DNA of 40,891 nt from Pseudomonadota bacterium (GTDB taxonomy: Bacteria > Pseudomonadota > Alphaproteobacteria > UBA1280 > JAAZVW01). Positions 1 to 6,985 of this stretch are shown piece by piece. Positions within the stretch are counted from its first letter, which is position 1; each line of letters begins with the position of its first letter. A program made the translations under genes and the position numbers. Location: the NCBI GenBank assembly GCA_018623135.1, contig JAAZVW010000010.1, positions 1 through 40,891 of the forward strand. The letters run 5' to 3'. The notes beneath the pieces are model-generated. The model saw only the letters and a program-made list of their open reading frames with translations. It had not been told where the DNA came from and did no database searches.

Positions 1-884
1 CCCATAGTAACAGAATGAGACTGGCCATTTTCATCTACAAACTTTTGTGAAAACGCATCAGAAAAACGGGACCCAAGCTTAAATATATTACCCACTTCAA
101 TGGCCTTAATTTCCTCTAAATCTTCCCTTTGTGTATGAGAATCTGCAAGAAGTTCCGCCAATGCGCTTTCATCATCGATAATTTCTTTATTAATAGCCTC
201 TTTTGTACCAGGAATGCGGTAGACAATATCTTCTCCTGAACCTGTAATCGTTTGAAATTCATGTGAATACTTAGAAAAAGCGCCACCAGAAGCAACCGTT
301 AACAATGTCACATCTCCAATACCACAGCGAGCATAAACATTTGTATAAGCAGATATTGCCTTTTCGTAAAAGGCATCTAAATCTTCTTGATTTGGGTGAA
401 AAGAGTACATGTCTTTCATTCTAAACTCTCGCCCACGTAAAAGCCCCGATTTAGCTCTGGCTTCGTTACGAAACTTCGTCTGAATTTGATAAACAGTTTT
501 TGGTAAATCTCTATAAGATTGAATAAATTGATTCATTAAAGGTGTAACAACTTCTTCATGTGTTGCACCTAACGCCAAATCACGATCTCCCTGACCTTTT
601 AACTTGTATAAAACATCAATTTTATCCCAACGACCTGTTTTATCCCAAATTTCACGTGGTTGTAACGCTGGCATAAGAATTTCATCTGCGCCGAGCTGGT
701 TCATTTCATCTCTTATAATATTTTCAATTTTATTTAGAACACGCAAACCAAGGGGCAAATAAGAATATACACCTGCCATAAGTTGCTGAACATAGCCTGC
801 CTTAACAAGTAATTGTGCATTTTTACTTGTATCTGTACTGCTAACATTTTTAAGTGTCTTCGTAAGAGAGTTGCTCATACGCAT
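1..884 (-). CDS. proS: Prolyl-tRNA synthetase, C-terminus cut by window edge
   Basis: Class II aminoacyl-tRNA synthetase that charges tRNA-Pro with proline in the cytoplasm. About 294 residues are visible, reading out through base 1. Class II motif 1 is seen in LMAGVYSYLPLGLRVLNKIE and motif 2 in FRNEARAKSGLLRGREFRMK. After the SHEF segment only a short acidic linker of about 40 residues comes before the segment starting EVGNIFKLG, so the large editing insertion of the E. coli type appears reduced or absent. I chose the ATG at 882-884 because AGGGAA lies seven bases upstream; a second ATG two codons later is possible. The left end of the genomic island lies just upstream. Identity is secure; the subtype is an inference. 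Confidence 0.93.
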   Translation of the reverse strand, partial: MRMSNSLTKTLKNVSSTDTSKNAQLLVKAGYVQQLMAGVYSYLPLGLRVLNKIENIIRDEMNQLGADEILMPALQPREIWDKTGRWDKIDVLYKLKGQGDRDLALGATHEEVVTPLMNQFIQSYRDLPKTVYQIQTKFRNEARAKSGLLRGREFRMKDMYSFHPNQEDLDAFYEKAISAYTNVYARCGIGDVTLLTVASGGAFSKYSHEFQTITGSGEDIVYRIPGTKEAINKEIIDDESALAELLADSHTQREDLEEIKAIEVGNIFKLGSRFSDAFSQKFVDENGQSHSVTM

Positions 885-973
885 AGTTTATTTCCCTTTT
901 ATACTGCGATATTCTTGATTGTTAGCCTCTAGTATAGGCACAAATAAGAAAAATAAAAAAGTGGTATAGCGTA

Positions 974-987
974 TAAAATGGATTTTA
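974..987. repeat. Copy 1 of palindromic flank repeat TAAAATGGATTTTA
   Basis: This 14-bp sequence (two 6-bp arms around GG) also occurs at 11314-11327, next to the tRNA-Ser gene. The surrounding bases match too (GTRTAAAATGGATTTTARTGG). Here it is immediately outside the displaced tRNA fragment; at the other end it is between the tRNA and the integrase. It is probably part of the original sequence downstream of the tRNA, carried on both chromosome and element. Confidence 0.6.
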
Positions 988-991
988 ATGG

Positions 992-1004
992 GACGACAGG
1001 ATTC
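992..1004. repeat. attL: displaced 3' fragment of tRNA-Ser
   Basis: The 13 bases GACGACAGGATTC are identical to 11358-11370, the T-arm and acceptor-stem end of the tRNA-Ser gene. Site-specific integration at a tRNA 3' end leaves such a fragment at the distal end of the element. On the minus strand the fragment continues directly into CCA, lacking the TCCG of the intact tRNA, so it looks like a displaced tRNA end that lost four bases. Confidence 0.75.
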
Positions 1005-1063
1005 ATATTTAACGACATATCTTATTGTTATTAAATAAATAAAAGTGTTAAAGTTTTATCTAA

Positions 1064-1084
1064 ACCCCCAATTATGCCCCCAAT
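1064..1084. repeat. Integrase arm-type site candidates, left end
   Basis: Two close direct repeats, ACCCCCAAT and GCCCCCAAT, lie between the displaced tRNA fragment and the end of the Fic gene. The decamer ATGCCCCCAA is repeated at 11230-11239 by the integrase start. Repeats at this location in P4-type islands are typically integrase arm-binding sites. Function is inferred from position and repetition. Confidence 0.4.
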
Positions 1085-1091
1085 ATTAACT

Positions 1092-2234
1092 TTATACCCT
1101 TAATAAAGACACTAAAGCTTCAAAAGAATATAGGGCAGAACGACTTCCCGAAGCCTCTTCCACTGTTTTTAAATACCCTCTCTCCGACAGAGTTCTAGCC
1201 ATTTTAACAGCGGTCGATGTAGGAATATCGCTTTCATGAGTAAATGAACTATTACGAAATATAGGCTTAGCAAATATAAAGTCCAGAGCAGAAATACACC
1301 ATTTCGAAGACAACTCCTCCCTAAACACATCTTTCATCTCTTCATATAAACGAGAAATTGACTCTGCCACTTCTAAATTTCGACTAGCCTGAACCTCAAC
1401 CGCTTTGAGAAAAAATTCACACCAGCTAGTCCAATCACCAGATTCTGAAACCCTTCTCATTGAATCGATGTACTGATCTTTATTTTCTTCCAAATAACCA
1501 CTGATATAGAAATGAGGAGAGGATATTACCCCTTTTTGCCATAAAAAAAGCGTGATCATCATACGGCCAACACGACCATTACCGTCAAGAAAAGGGTGAA
1601 GAGATTCAAATTCCACATGAGAAATCGCTGTTTTTATCAACAATTCTTCATCTTTATGATTCATATAATCAAACAACATATCAAGACCTGACTGTAAGCT
1701 TTCAGGTCTAATTGGAGTAAATAGGACTTTCTTACGACCATCCACTAAATAGTTTTGCTTATCCTTAAACTGACCTGGCATTTTATCCGCACCACGGCCA
1801 AATTTAAGCAATTGTTCATGCATAAGCCTGATCACATGAGGACTAAGTTCTCGCCCCTCTAACAATAACTCCTGAGTTTTATTAAGAGCCACTTGATACA
1901 AAAAGGTTTCAATTGTTTCATTCCTAGCATGCGGAGAGAAAAAATCCTCATCTTCGTTTGCATCCGCTTCTAAAATTAGAATTTCATCCATAGTACTTAC
2001 AGTACCTTCAATCCTAGAAGAAATGATTGCCTCTTGACGCCTCAAAGGGGTCAAAAAGATGGCACTATTATTCATCGATTTCAGCATCTGATCAAACCTA
2101 GCCATTGCGGTAGAAGCTTTTGCCAATGGCTTTGATAAACGTCGATAATCCAAATTCATGTCATCTGGAGGGAATCCCCCATAATGATAATCAACTGCCC
2201 CTGAAAAATCCAACTCTGATTCCAATGTTGCCAT
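1092..2234 (-). CDS. Fic family protein with N-terminal inhibitory helix and C-terminal winged helix
   Basis: A 380-residue Fic-domain protein, expected to transfer AMP to a hydroxyl side chain of a target protein. The core motif HPFLDGNGRVGR is intact at about residues 213-224 (catalytic His213, Arg224). An inhibitory motif of the (S/T)xxxE(G/N) type, SSRIEG, is at 72-77, ahead of the core, placing it among the self-inhibited class II enzymes. The last 80 or so residues look like a winged helix-turn-helix, as in other two-domain Fic proteins. It is the last gene before the left island end. The 70-bp repeat array directly upstream would suit autoregulation by the C-terminal domain (inference). 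No separate antitoxin gene is needed or seen. Confidence 0.9.
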   Translation of the reverse strand: MATLESELDFSGAVDYHYGGFPPDDMNLDYRRLSKPLAKASTAMARFDQMLKSMNNSAIFLTPLRRQEAIISSRIEGTVSTMDEILILEADANEDEDFFSPHARNETIETFLYQVALNKTQELLLEGRELSPHVIRLMHEQLLKFGRGADKMPGQFKDKQNYLVDGRKKVLFTPIRPESLQSGLDMLFDYMNHKDEELLIKTAISHVEFESLHPFLDGNGRVGRMMITLFLWQKGVISSPHFYISGYLEENKDQYIDSMRRVSESGDWTSWCEFFLKAVEVQASRNLEVAESISRLYEEMKDVFREELSSKWCISALDFIFAKPIFRNSSFTHESDIPTSTAVKMARTLSERGYLKTVEEASGSRSALYSFEALVSLLRV

Positions 2235-2280
2235 ATCAATATGTAACCTTATTATTATAACTCTTTATATCAACACCAGA

Positions 2281-2490
2281 TTAATACCTTTGTTAATCAA
2301 AAACAATCAAAAATGATCAACTAACCTATTTGTTGATCAGAATGCACACACAAAACTATTTGTTGATCAAAAACATATAAAAATGATCAACTAACCTATT
2401 TGTTGATCAGAATGCGCACACAAAACTATTTGTTGATCGAAAACATACAAAAACGATTAACTAACCCATTTATTCTTCAAAAGTTCTTAA
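2281..2490. repeat. 70-bp tandem repeat array with TTGATCA palindromes upstream of fic
   Basis: Two full 70-bp units (2311-2380, 2381-2450) are flanked by degenerate partial copies (2281-2310, 2451-2490). Within each unit CTATTTGTTGATC occurs twice, so its starts are spaced 30 and 40 bp alternately (2326, 2356, 2396, 2426). TGATCAAC pairs with GTTGATCA as an 8-bp inverted repeat with a 10-base loop. The array fills the gap between the end of the GGDEF gene and the Fic start. The likely role is an operator array for the Fic gene; an origin-type iteron role is the main alternative. Confidence 0.7.
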
Positions 2491-4152
2491 TCAACGATCT
2501 GTCTTCTCTTCATACATACCTTCATCAGCAAGCTTAAGAAGGGCCTCAGGGTTTGTTCCATCTTCTGGATAGGTAGAGATACCAACAGAGGCGCCAATTT
2601 CAATGTCTGTACCGTTGAAATCAAAAGGTGTTGAAAGACTCTCTTTAATACTATCCACATGCGCTTGAGCTTGCTCTTTTGTGCTGTCTAGTAGGAGAAT
2701 TGCAAACTCATCACCGCCAAGACGGGTGGTTAGCGCACGCTTAGGAAATAGGGCTGTTAAACGCTCTGCAACGCCTTTTAGAATCGCATCACCAGCATCG
2801 TGGCCATATGTATCATTCACAGGTTTAAACTTGTTTAAATCAATGAATAGGATGCTATAGACATCAGCTTCATATGCAGCACCCTTTAAAGCCGTCATAA
2901 AGCCTGCACGGTTTGCTAAACCTGTAAGTGCATCAGACATGGCAACCTTACGCCTGTAATTGCGTGAGAGTTCACTCAGAGCTTCAGGCTTAAAGGCGAT
3001 AACCTTGTCTTTATCCTTTAAAATAGCCTGTAGAACAATAAGAGGAACATCCAGTGCATCGGCTGTCTTTTTAAGATCATCACCAAAGTGTTCAAGAGTG
3101 TTTGCAAGAATCTCTCTCGAGTCATAGATACGCTCTGTATCTTGACCTGAGAATGATAGGTATTCAGCTAATTGATCATTCTTCTTATTCTTTACAGCAC
3201 CAAAGGCAACCATTACACCACCCGCTGTAATAATAAGCCCTGCAAGCAAGTCATTCTGCGTAAACTCTTTAAGAGATAAACCTGTAAGAGGTTGTGTTGC
3301 CCATTCCCAAAATAAAGTAGAAAAAGGAGCTAAGGCTGCAAGAGCTAAATAATTCTCTGATTTAATCACATGCGAGCTGGCAAATTCAATATAGCGAATC
3401 GGTGCAATAATGAGTGCACCAACAACAAGACCAAAGAAAATACTCTCAGGATGTGTAAAATCTTGTAGTGTTGGCATGTTACCCATAATAAGCTGCCCTG
3501 TTTGCATGTGTATTAGGGCACCTATAAGGCTTAATGCTAGGAATAACATAGCAACCACAAACATAACATAGCCAATTACACGAGAACGAGCTTTAGGATC
3601 AGAACTTGTCTGCACAGCAACCTTGTGTGGTTTGTGAAATTCAGCAATAAACACACGTGCGGCCTGTAAGAATGAGAATAAGAACACAAGCCCATAGAGT
3701 GTTGCTTTGCTTTCACTCTGCACACCTGCACATACCCATAATACACCGCCTAGCACAATAAGAGAGCCTAGAATTTGCCACCTGCCTGTACTACGTGAAA
3801 GGAATAGCCAGCTTGCAATAAGGCTAGCAACAATACTAGAACGCTGAAGCAAAGCACCTTCTGCGGCTGTTACAAGAGAGAATATTTCAAAGCTTAATAA
3901 GAAGCTGACAATAAGAACCAGTCCATAGCCCCATGTGTCTACTGAGCGAAGTGTCTCTTTCGATAATGCACCATGACCTGCATAGGCGAGTAATACCCAT
4001 GCTGCAGAAATAAACAAAGAGCATGTATATATCATCGCATTTGCTTCAAGTACTTTAGAACTAAAGCCAACAGCAAGGTTACCTAAGCCCCATAGCACAG
4101 AAATAGAGAAAATGGCGAGTATCCATGCAATGCGAATATCTTTAGAACTCAT
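2491..4152 (-). CDS. DMT/EamA-like membrane protein fused to GGDEF diguanylate cyclase (island copy)
   Basis: A 553-residue membrane diguanylate cyclase candidate that would make cyclic di-GMP from GTP. Residues 1 to about 320 hold about ten hydrophobic helices resembling a drug/metabolite-transporter domain. At about 345-379 is a Fis-like segment (REILANTLEHFGDDLKKTA). The GGDEF domain follows, with RLGGDEF at about 479-483 and a C-terminal DEGMYEEK. The inhibitory RxxD site is not intact (RALT). I used the ATG at 4150-4152 rather than the longer frame: it overlaps the stop of the upstream small gene as ATGA, indicating translational coupling. A clear paralogue is at 36681-38351. The membrane domain may act as a sensor; whether it transports anything is unknown. 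Confidence 0.88.
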   Translation of the reverse strand: MSSKDIRIAWILAIFSISVLWGLGNLAVGFSSKVLEANAMIYTCSLFISAAWVLLAYAGHGALSKETLRSVDTWGYGLVLIVSFLLSFEIFSLVTAAEGALLQRSSIVASLIASWLFLSRSTGRWQILGSLIVLGGVLWVCAGVQSESKATLYGLVFLFSFLQAARVFIAEFHKPHKVAVQTSSDPKARSRVIGYVMFVVAMLFLALSLIGALIHMQTGQLIMGNMPTLQDFTHPESIFFGLVVGALIIAPIRYIEFASSHVIKSENYLALAALAPFSTLFWEWATQPLTGLSLKEFTQNDLLAGLIITAGGVMVAFGAVKNKKNDQLAEYLSFSGQDTERIYDSREILANTLEHFGDDLKKTADALDVPLIVLQAILKDKDKVIAFKPEALSELSRNYRRKVAMSDALTGLANRAGFMTALKGAAYEADVYSILFIDLNKFKPVNDTYGHDAGDAILKGVAERLTALFPKRALTTRLGGDEFAILLLDSTKEQAQAHVDSIKESLSTPFDFNGTDIEIGASVGISTYPEDGTNPEALLKLADEGMYEEKTDR

Positions 4153-4367
4153 CGTTGTAGAACTCCCCATGTTGCAAGAGCGATAAGTACAACAATGGCA
4201 GTTGTGCATGCATAGAATGTCATGCGCCATACACGTTTTTGACCTTGCACTTCTAGCAAGCGATCAAGCTCATCATGACGACGCTCTTTTTCAATAAAGA
4301 CATCAATATCTTTGAGCTTGTATAGCTCTTCATCTGCTTTGGTTGGGTTGGTTCTACGTTCGTTCAT
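4149..4367 (-). CDS. Small single-helix membrane protein paired with the DMT-GGDEF gene (island copy)
   Basis: A 72-residue protein with a charged N-terminal half (LYKLKDIDVFIEKERRHDEL, probably helical) and one C-terminal membrane helix at about 49-68. Its stop overlaps the start of the GGDEF gene. The same pair recurs at 38353-38607, where LYKVKDIDGFIEKERRSDEL is nearly identical. Conservation of this stretch in both copies suggests it contacts the cyclase partner or its signal. I do not recognise a named family. Little Shine-Dalgarno signal is visible; the start was chosen by similarity to the paralogue. Confidence 0.75.
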   Translation of the reverse strand: MNERRTNPTKADEELYKLKDIDVFIEKERRHDELDRLLEVQGQKRVWRMTFYACTTAIVVLIALATWGVLQR

Positions 4368-4388
4368 TATATCCGTATTTTTAGTTAT

Positions 4389-4934
4389 TTATCTGTGAAT
4401 TCTGTCTGTTAAATAATGTAACCCTAAAAGAGTTGCAGAAAGCAAGCTAGCAAGACTAAAAAAGTAAATAATAGCCCATCCAAACTTAAAGCATTCTAAA
4501 TAGGGTTTTAATGAATGTATATTGATTTCATTTACTCCGAACAAAGCAGGCAATAAACCTAAAATGTAAATAACAATAGAAATAAAAGCGCAATAACCAA
4601 AGAGGTAACACAAAAAAGAACGCCGAGATATCGTTTTACCTTTTAGAGTTGTTTTATGAATGCCTTTAATTTCAGAATCGACATTATCATTATCAAATGT
4701 TGCGACTACAGCTAAGGATGTTATATAAAAACCAATCATAATATTGAGTAAGTTATTGATTTCATCCACAAGTCCGCCAGTATTAAACAATACGCTTTTA
4801 TTCGGAATGTGATTCAATAGAAGTATTGCACCTATTGTCAGAATAATAGGTACCCAAAATTGAAAAATTCTTAAACTTGGATTTTTTATTCTTAAAAATA
4901 ACAAGCATGTAAAAAAATGGGTTATTGATTTCAT
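4389..4934 (-). CDS. Unknown four-helix membrane protein
   Basis: 181 residues with four hydrophobic segments at about 24-40, 58-78, 106-130 and 150-172, and a short basic linker (KTTLKGKTISRRS) between the second and third. I do not recognise the family. It starts 19 bases after the stop of the soluble gene 4954-5940 and is surely cotranscribed with it. A soluble protein next to a small four-helix membrane protein inside a P4-like island is a layout seen in several phage-defence cassettes, for example Kiwa; I see no sequence proof that this is one. Confidence 0.75.
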   Translation of the reverse strand: MKSITHFFTCLLFLRIKNPSLRIFQFWVPIILTIGAILLLNHIPNKSVLFNTGGLVDEINNLLNIMIGFYITSLAVVATFDNDNVDSEIKGIHKTTLKGKTISRRSFLCYLFGYCAFISIVIYILGLLPALFGVNEINIHSLKPYLECFKFGWAIIYFFSLASLLSATLLGLHYLTDRIHR

Positions 4935-4953
4935 TATAATATCCTCGAGGCTG

Positions 4954-5940
4954 TTACTTTAACTCAGGTAAAGAGTTAGCAATTTTTGACATTTTTTCTA
5001 AGACATCTGGTCTAACTGTTGAGTACCATTGAGATAACTTAACTGAAAACCCTTCAATCTTCTCATTTTTAATAAAAGCTTGTTCTAATACATCATTCGT
5101 AAATTCAGCGCTATCGATTGTTTGAGAATCAATATGAGTCATTTTTGATTGTCCCTGGTCTGTTTTAATTCTTAAAAACATTTGGGAAGTCTCTTTATTT
5201 CCGGAAAACTCCCTCCATTTTTCTTGCCCAAACTTTAACAAATCCGCAAGATTTTCAAATTTTGCATGTTTAGATACCTTAAATAAATTGCTAGTTTTTT
5301 GTATTTCCAATAATGGTGTTTCATCCCACCTATCTTCTACTTCTTTTTCTTTAACGAATTCGAATCCTTGCAGTTTCCCTGTTTTAAGCATTTCTCCAAT
5401 TGTATCAGAAGGGTACCCTTTTATAATAACATTAGGCCTACAAAGTTTCTCTTGGTTTTTACTATTTTTATATGTTTTCTGATGCTCAGGATTAGAAAAC
5501 ACCCTAGTCAAAAATGCTTCCAATCTACTTAAAGTAATTGAAGGGGCTATTTCTAATACTATTACATGTTTTCCTTTTGTATTATCCTTTTTTATCAAGA
5601 CATGAGAAGAGTAGTGAGACATATCATCATCACCTTTTTGATCTTCCCTTGTCTTACCTGTTTTTCTATTAAATACAGCTGAGTCCGCTTCATTTTCATC
5701 TCCGACATGTAATACAAAATAATATGATTCATCATTTTCTGATAAATCTGTAGACCAAATTTCTTTTGATTTATCTTTGCCAAAAGCCATCGTGAATTTA
5801 TTATTAATAGAAACTCTAAAAGCATCTATTATCTCTTCTAGTGTGAAAGAGGGTGCACCTTCCAATTCCTGTATGTTTTTAGGCGTTAGAACTTCAATAG
5901 TTCCTTGCTGTACCCAACGATGAGTGGTAGATAGTGGCAT
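4954..5940 (-). CDS. Unknown soluble island protein, partner of the membrane gene
   Basis: 328 residues with no signal peptide or membrane helix. It is rich in charged residues and begins MPLSTTHRWVQQGTIEVLTP. A hydrophobic strand-helix stretch (HVIVLEIAPSITLSRLEAFL) lies near residue 125. I do not recognise a catalytic motif. The start is supported by AAGGATA upstream. A candidate promoter (TTGCAA, 17-base spacer, TATGGT on the minus strand) lies at 5991-6019, back to back with the promoter of the C4-like leader. P4-like elements often keep abortive-infection genes in such positions; a role in phage exclusion is inference only. Confidence 0.75.
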   Translation of the reverse strand: MPLSTTHRWVQQGTIEVLTPKNIQELEGAPSFTLEEIIDAFRVSINNKFTMAFGKDKSKEIWSTDLSENDESYYFVLHVGDENEADSAVFNRKTGKTREDQKGDDDMSHYSSHVLIKKDNTKGKHVIVLEIAPSITLSRLEAFLTRVFSNPEHQKTYKNSKNQEKLCRPNVIIKGYPSDTIGEMLKTGKLQGFEFVKEKEVEDRWDETPLLEIQKTSNLFKVSKHAKFENLADLLKFGQEKWREFSGNKETSQMFLRIKTDQGQSKMTHIDSQTIDSAEFTNDVLEQAFIKNEKIEGFSVKLSQWYSTVRPDVLEKMSKIANSLPELK

Positions 5941-5990
5941 TGATAGTATCCTTAACGTTTCACAAAAATATTTAAATAATTACGGTTCTA

Positions 5991-6019
5991 ACCATAAATG
6001 TTTACCCTGTTTTTTGCAA
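5991..6019 (-). promoter_or_regulatory. Candidate promoter for the 4954-5940 operon
   Basis: On the minus strand TTGCAA (6014-6019) and TATGGT (5991-5996) are 17 bases apart. They lie about 50 bases upstream of the start codon at 5940. GGTTCTAACC, a short palindrome, overlaps the -10 region. Confidence 0.4.
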
Positions 6020-6051
6020 TCATAAATAAACGGTAAAAAACAAACACACTC

Positions 6052-6079
6052 TTGACTTATCCCCACAAAGGCATATACT
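6052..6079 (+). promoter_or_regulatory. Strong sigma70-type promoter of the C4-like leader and OMP gene
   Basis: TTGACT (6052-6057) and TATACT (6074-6079), 16 bases apart, closely match the consensus. Transcription would start near 6086, giving a leader of about 280 bases before the outer-membrane-protein start at 6367. Confidence 0.65.
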
Positions 6080-6107
6080 CATAAATGGAATGAGACCAAC
6101 GTACATT

Positions 6108-6165
6108 CTGGGGCTTCAAATCCCCATACAAGATGGCTAGCACCGCCATCAATGGTGTTTTTTTT
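6108..6165 (+). terminator. Leader target region and U-tailed attenuator hairpin
   Basis: A small hairpin GGGG-CTTCAAAT-CCCC (6110-6125) is followed by an imperfect hairpin (CACC...GGTG with nested CCAT-ATGG, 6141-6157) and a run of eight T (6158-6165). Both segments are complementary to the downstream antisense RNA: TTCAAATCC (6115-6123) exactly, and 6130-6155 imperfectly. Pairing could switch termination, as in phage P4 immunity (inference). Confidence 0.55.
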
Positions 6166-6220
6166 GTGCCTTAATGCTGACCATTATTAAGGCCAATCAA
6201 ACGTGATATTCAATTCTGTA

Positions 6221-6311
6221 TCAGCCAGAAGGTGGTGCTATGTCCAATGGGTGCCCTGCATCCTAAAAACACCACGCCATTATCTTGTAGTGGATTTGAA
6301 CTTCTGGCTGA
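6221..6311 (+). ncRNA. C4-like antisense RNA
   Basis: An 11-bp perfect outer stem joins TCAGCCAGAAG (6221-6231) to CTTCTGGCTGA (6301-6311). Inside are a hairpin GTGGTG/CACCAC (6232-6237 with 6270-6275, 32-base loop) and a small CCA/TGG hairpin, giving a three-way junction of 91 nt, about the size of phage C4 RNAs. The first loop (6244-6264) is imperfectly complementary to 6130-6155, with matching blocks GATG, GCACC, CCAT and TGG. GGATTTGAA (6292-6300) is perfectly complementary to TTCAAATCC (6115-6123). The two pairings are in the correct antiparallel order for one interrupted duplex. In P1/P7 and P4, RNAs of this type silence a downstream phage gene. Family membership needs a covariance-model search. 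Confidence 0.6.
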
Positions 6312-6354
6312 CCTTTATCCGTCAGCCTTGTTAATTTATTATAATAAAACAAGG
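6306..6354 (+). promoter_or_regulatory. Competing hairpins covering the OMP ribosome binding site
   Basis: CCTTGTT (6326-6332) pairs perfectly with AACAAGG (6348-6354), which includes part of the AAGGAAG Shine-Dalgarno sequence of the gene starting at 6367. GGCTGAC (6306-6312), the 3' arm of the C4-like outer stem, can instead pair with GTCAGCC (6321-6327), which overlaps the anti-Shine-Dalgarno arm by two bases. Folding of the C4-like RNA could therefore control access to the ribosome site. This is read from complementarity only. Confidence 0.45.
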
Positions 6355-6366
6355 AAGTTCGACATT

Positions 6367-6966
6367 ATGAACACAATTAAACTAGCGCTTGTTTCTGCGC
6401 TTTATATTGCCGCTGTTACAGCTCAGGCTGAAACTTTTAATCTTAAAGACTATAGCCCTTACATTGGTGCTGAATTAGGTTCTGCGTCTGTAAATTATGA
6501 TTCTGTTGCTGGTCTTGATGCATCCTCTTTTTATGCAGATAGCTTTACCTTGGCAACTCTTCATGGTGGTTTAGAGTTAAATGAACGCTTAGCTCTTGAA
6601 GCTGGCTACACAAGAACAGATGAAAAGAACCAAAGCTTTGATTTTGGCGGCGGTGTAGATGGAACAACTCAAACTCAATTCTCTACAATTCATATTGATG
6701 CGATTGGTAAATTACCTGTAACAAAAAAAGTAAAAGCTCTTGCCTCTTTGGGGCTTGCTCACATTAATGTGGACTCTTCAGGTGTTGTTTCAGGCACCGA
6801 CTTTTCTGATGATGACAGTGATTTCGGCTGGCGCTTAGGTGCAGGTGCTCAGTATAAGCTTTCTGAGAAGGTTGATGTGCGAGGAATGCTTCGTTACATG
6901 GGCACAAACTTAGAAGGTGTAGAGCATACGCTAGAGTACGCTGTAGGCGTGAATTATAAGTTTTAA
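6367..6966 (+). CDS. Outer-membrane beta-barrel protein
   Basis: 199 residues with a signal peptide cleaved after about residue 21 (TAQA), alternating amphipathic strands and a C-terminal phenylalanine, as expected for a small OmpA-like or Lom/Ail-like eight-strand barrel inserted by the BAM machinery. I start it at the ATG 6367-6369, preceded by AAGGAAG; the longer frame from 6232 would run through the C4-like RNA and spoil the signal peptide. It is the first gene after the C4-like leader and ends at a terminator before the lipoprotein gene. Island-borne barrels of this type can change surface properties or block superinfection; that role is a guess here. Confidence 0.82.
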   Translation: MNTIKLALVSALYIAAVTAQAETFNLKDYSPYIGAELGSASVNYDSVAGLDASSFYADSFTLATLHGGLELNERLALEAGYTRTDEKNQSFDFGGGVDGTTQTQFSTIHIDAIGKLPVTKKVKALASLGLAHINVDSSGVVSGTDFSDDDSDFGWRLGAGAQYKLSEKVDVRGMLRYMGTNLEGVEHTLEYAVGVNYKF

Positions 6967-6985
6967 TAATCTCTTTTAACATTCT

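Noticed and set aside
992-1004. A second, partial tRNA-Ser gene at the left island end
   Set aside because: Only 13 bases match, with no upstream arms; it is explained as the displaced attachment fragment.
1092-2234. Toxin-antitoxin pair for the Fic gene
   Set aside because: The inhibitory helix is within the protein itself, and no small adjacent antitoxin gene is present.
2281-2490. CRISPR array in the repeats upstream of the Fic gene
   Set aside because: The repeat unit is a contiguous 70-bp tandem with no unique spacers, and there are no cas genes.
6232-6366. Upstream extension of the outer-membrane-protein reading frame to 6232
   Set aside because: It would place a membrane protein start inside the C4-like RNA and hide the signal peptide; the ATG at 6367 has a proper ribosome site.
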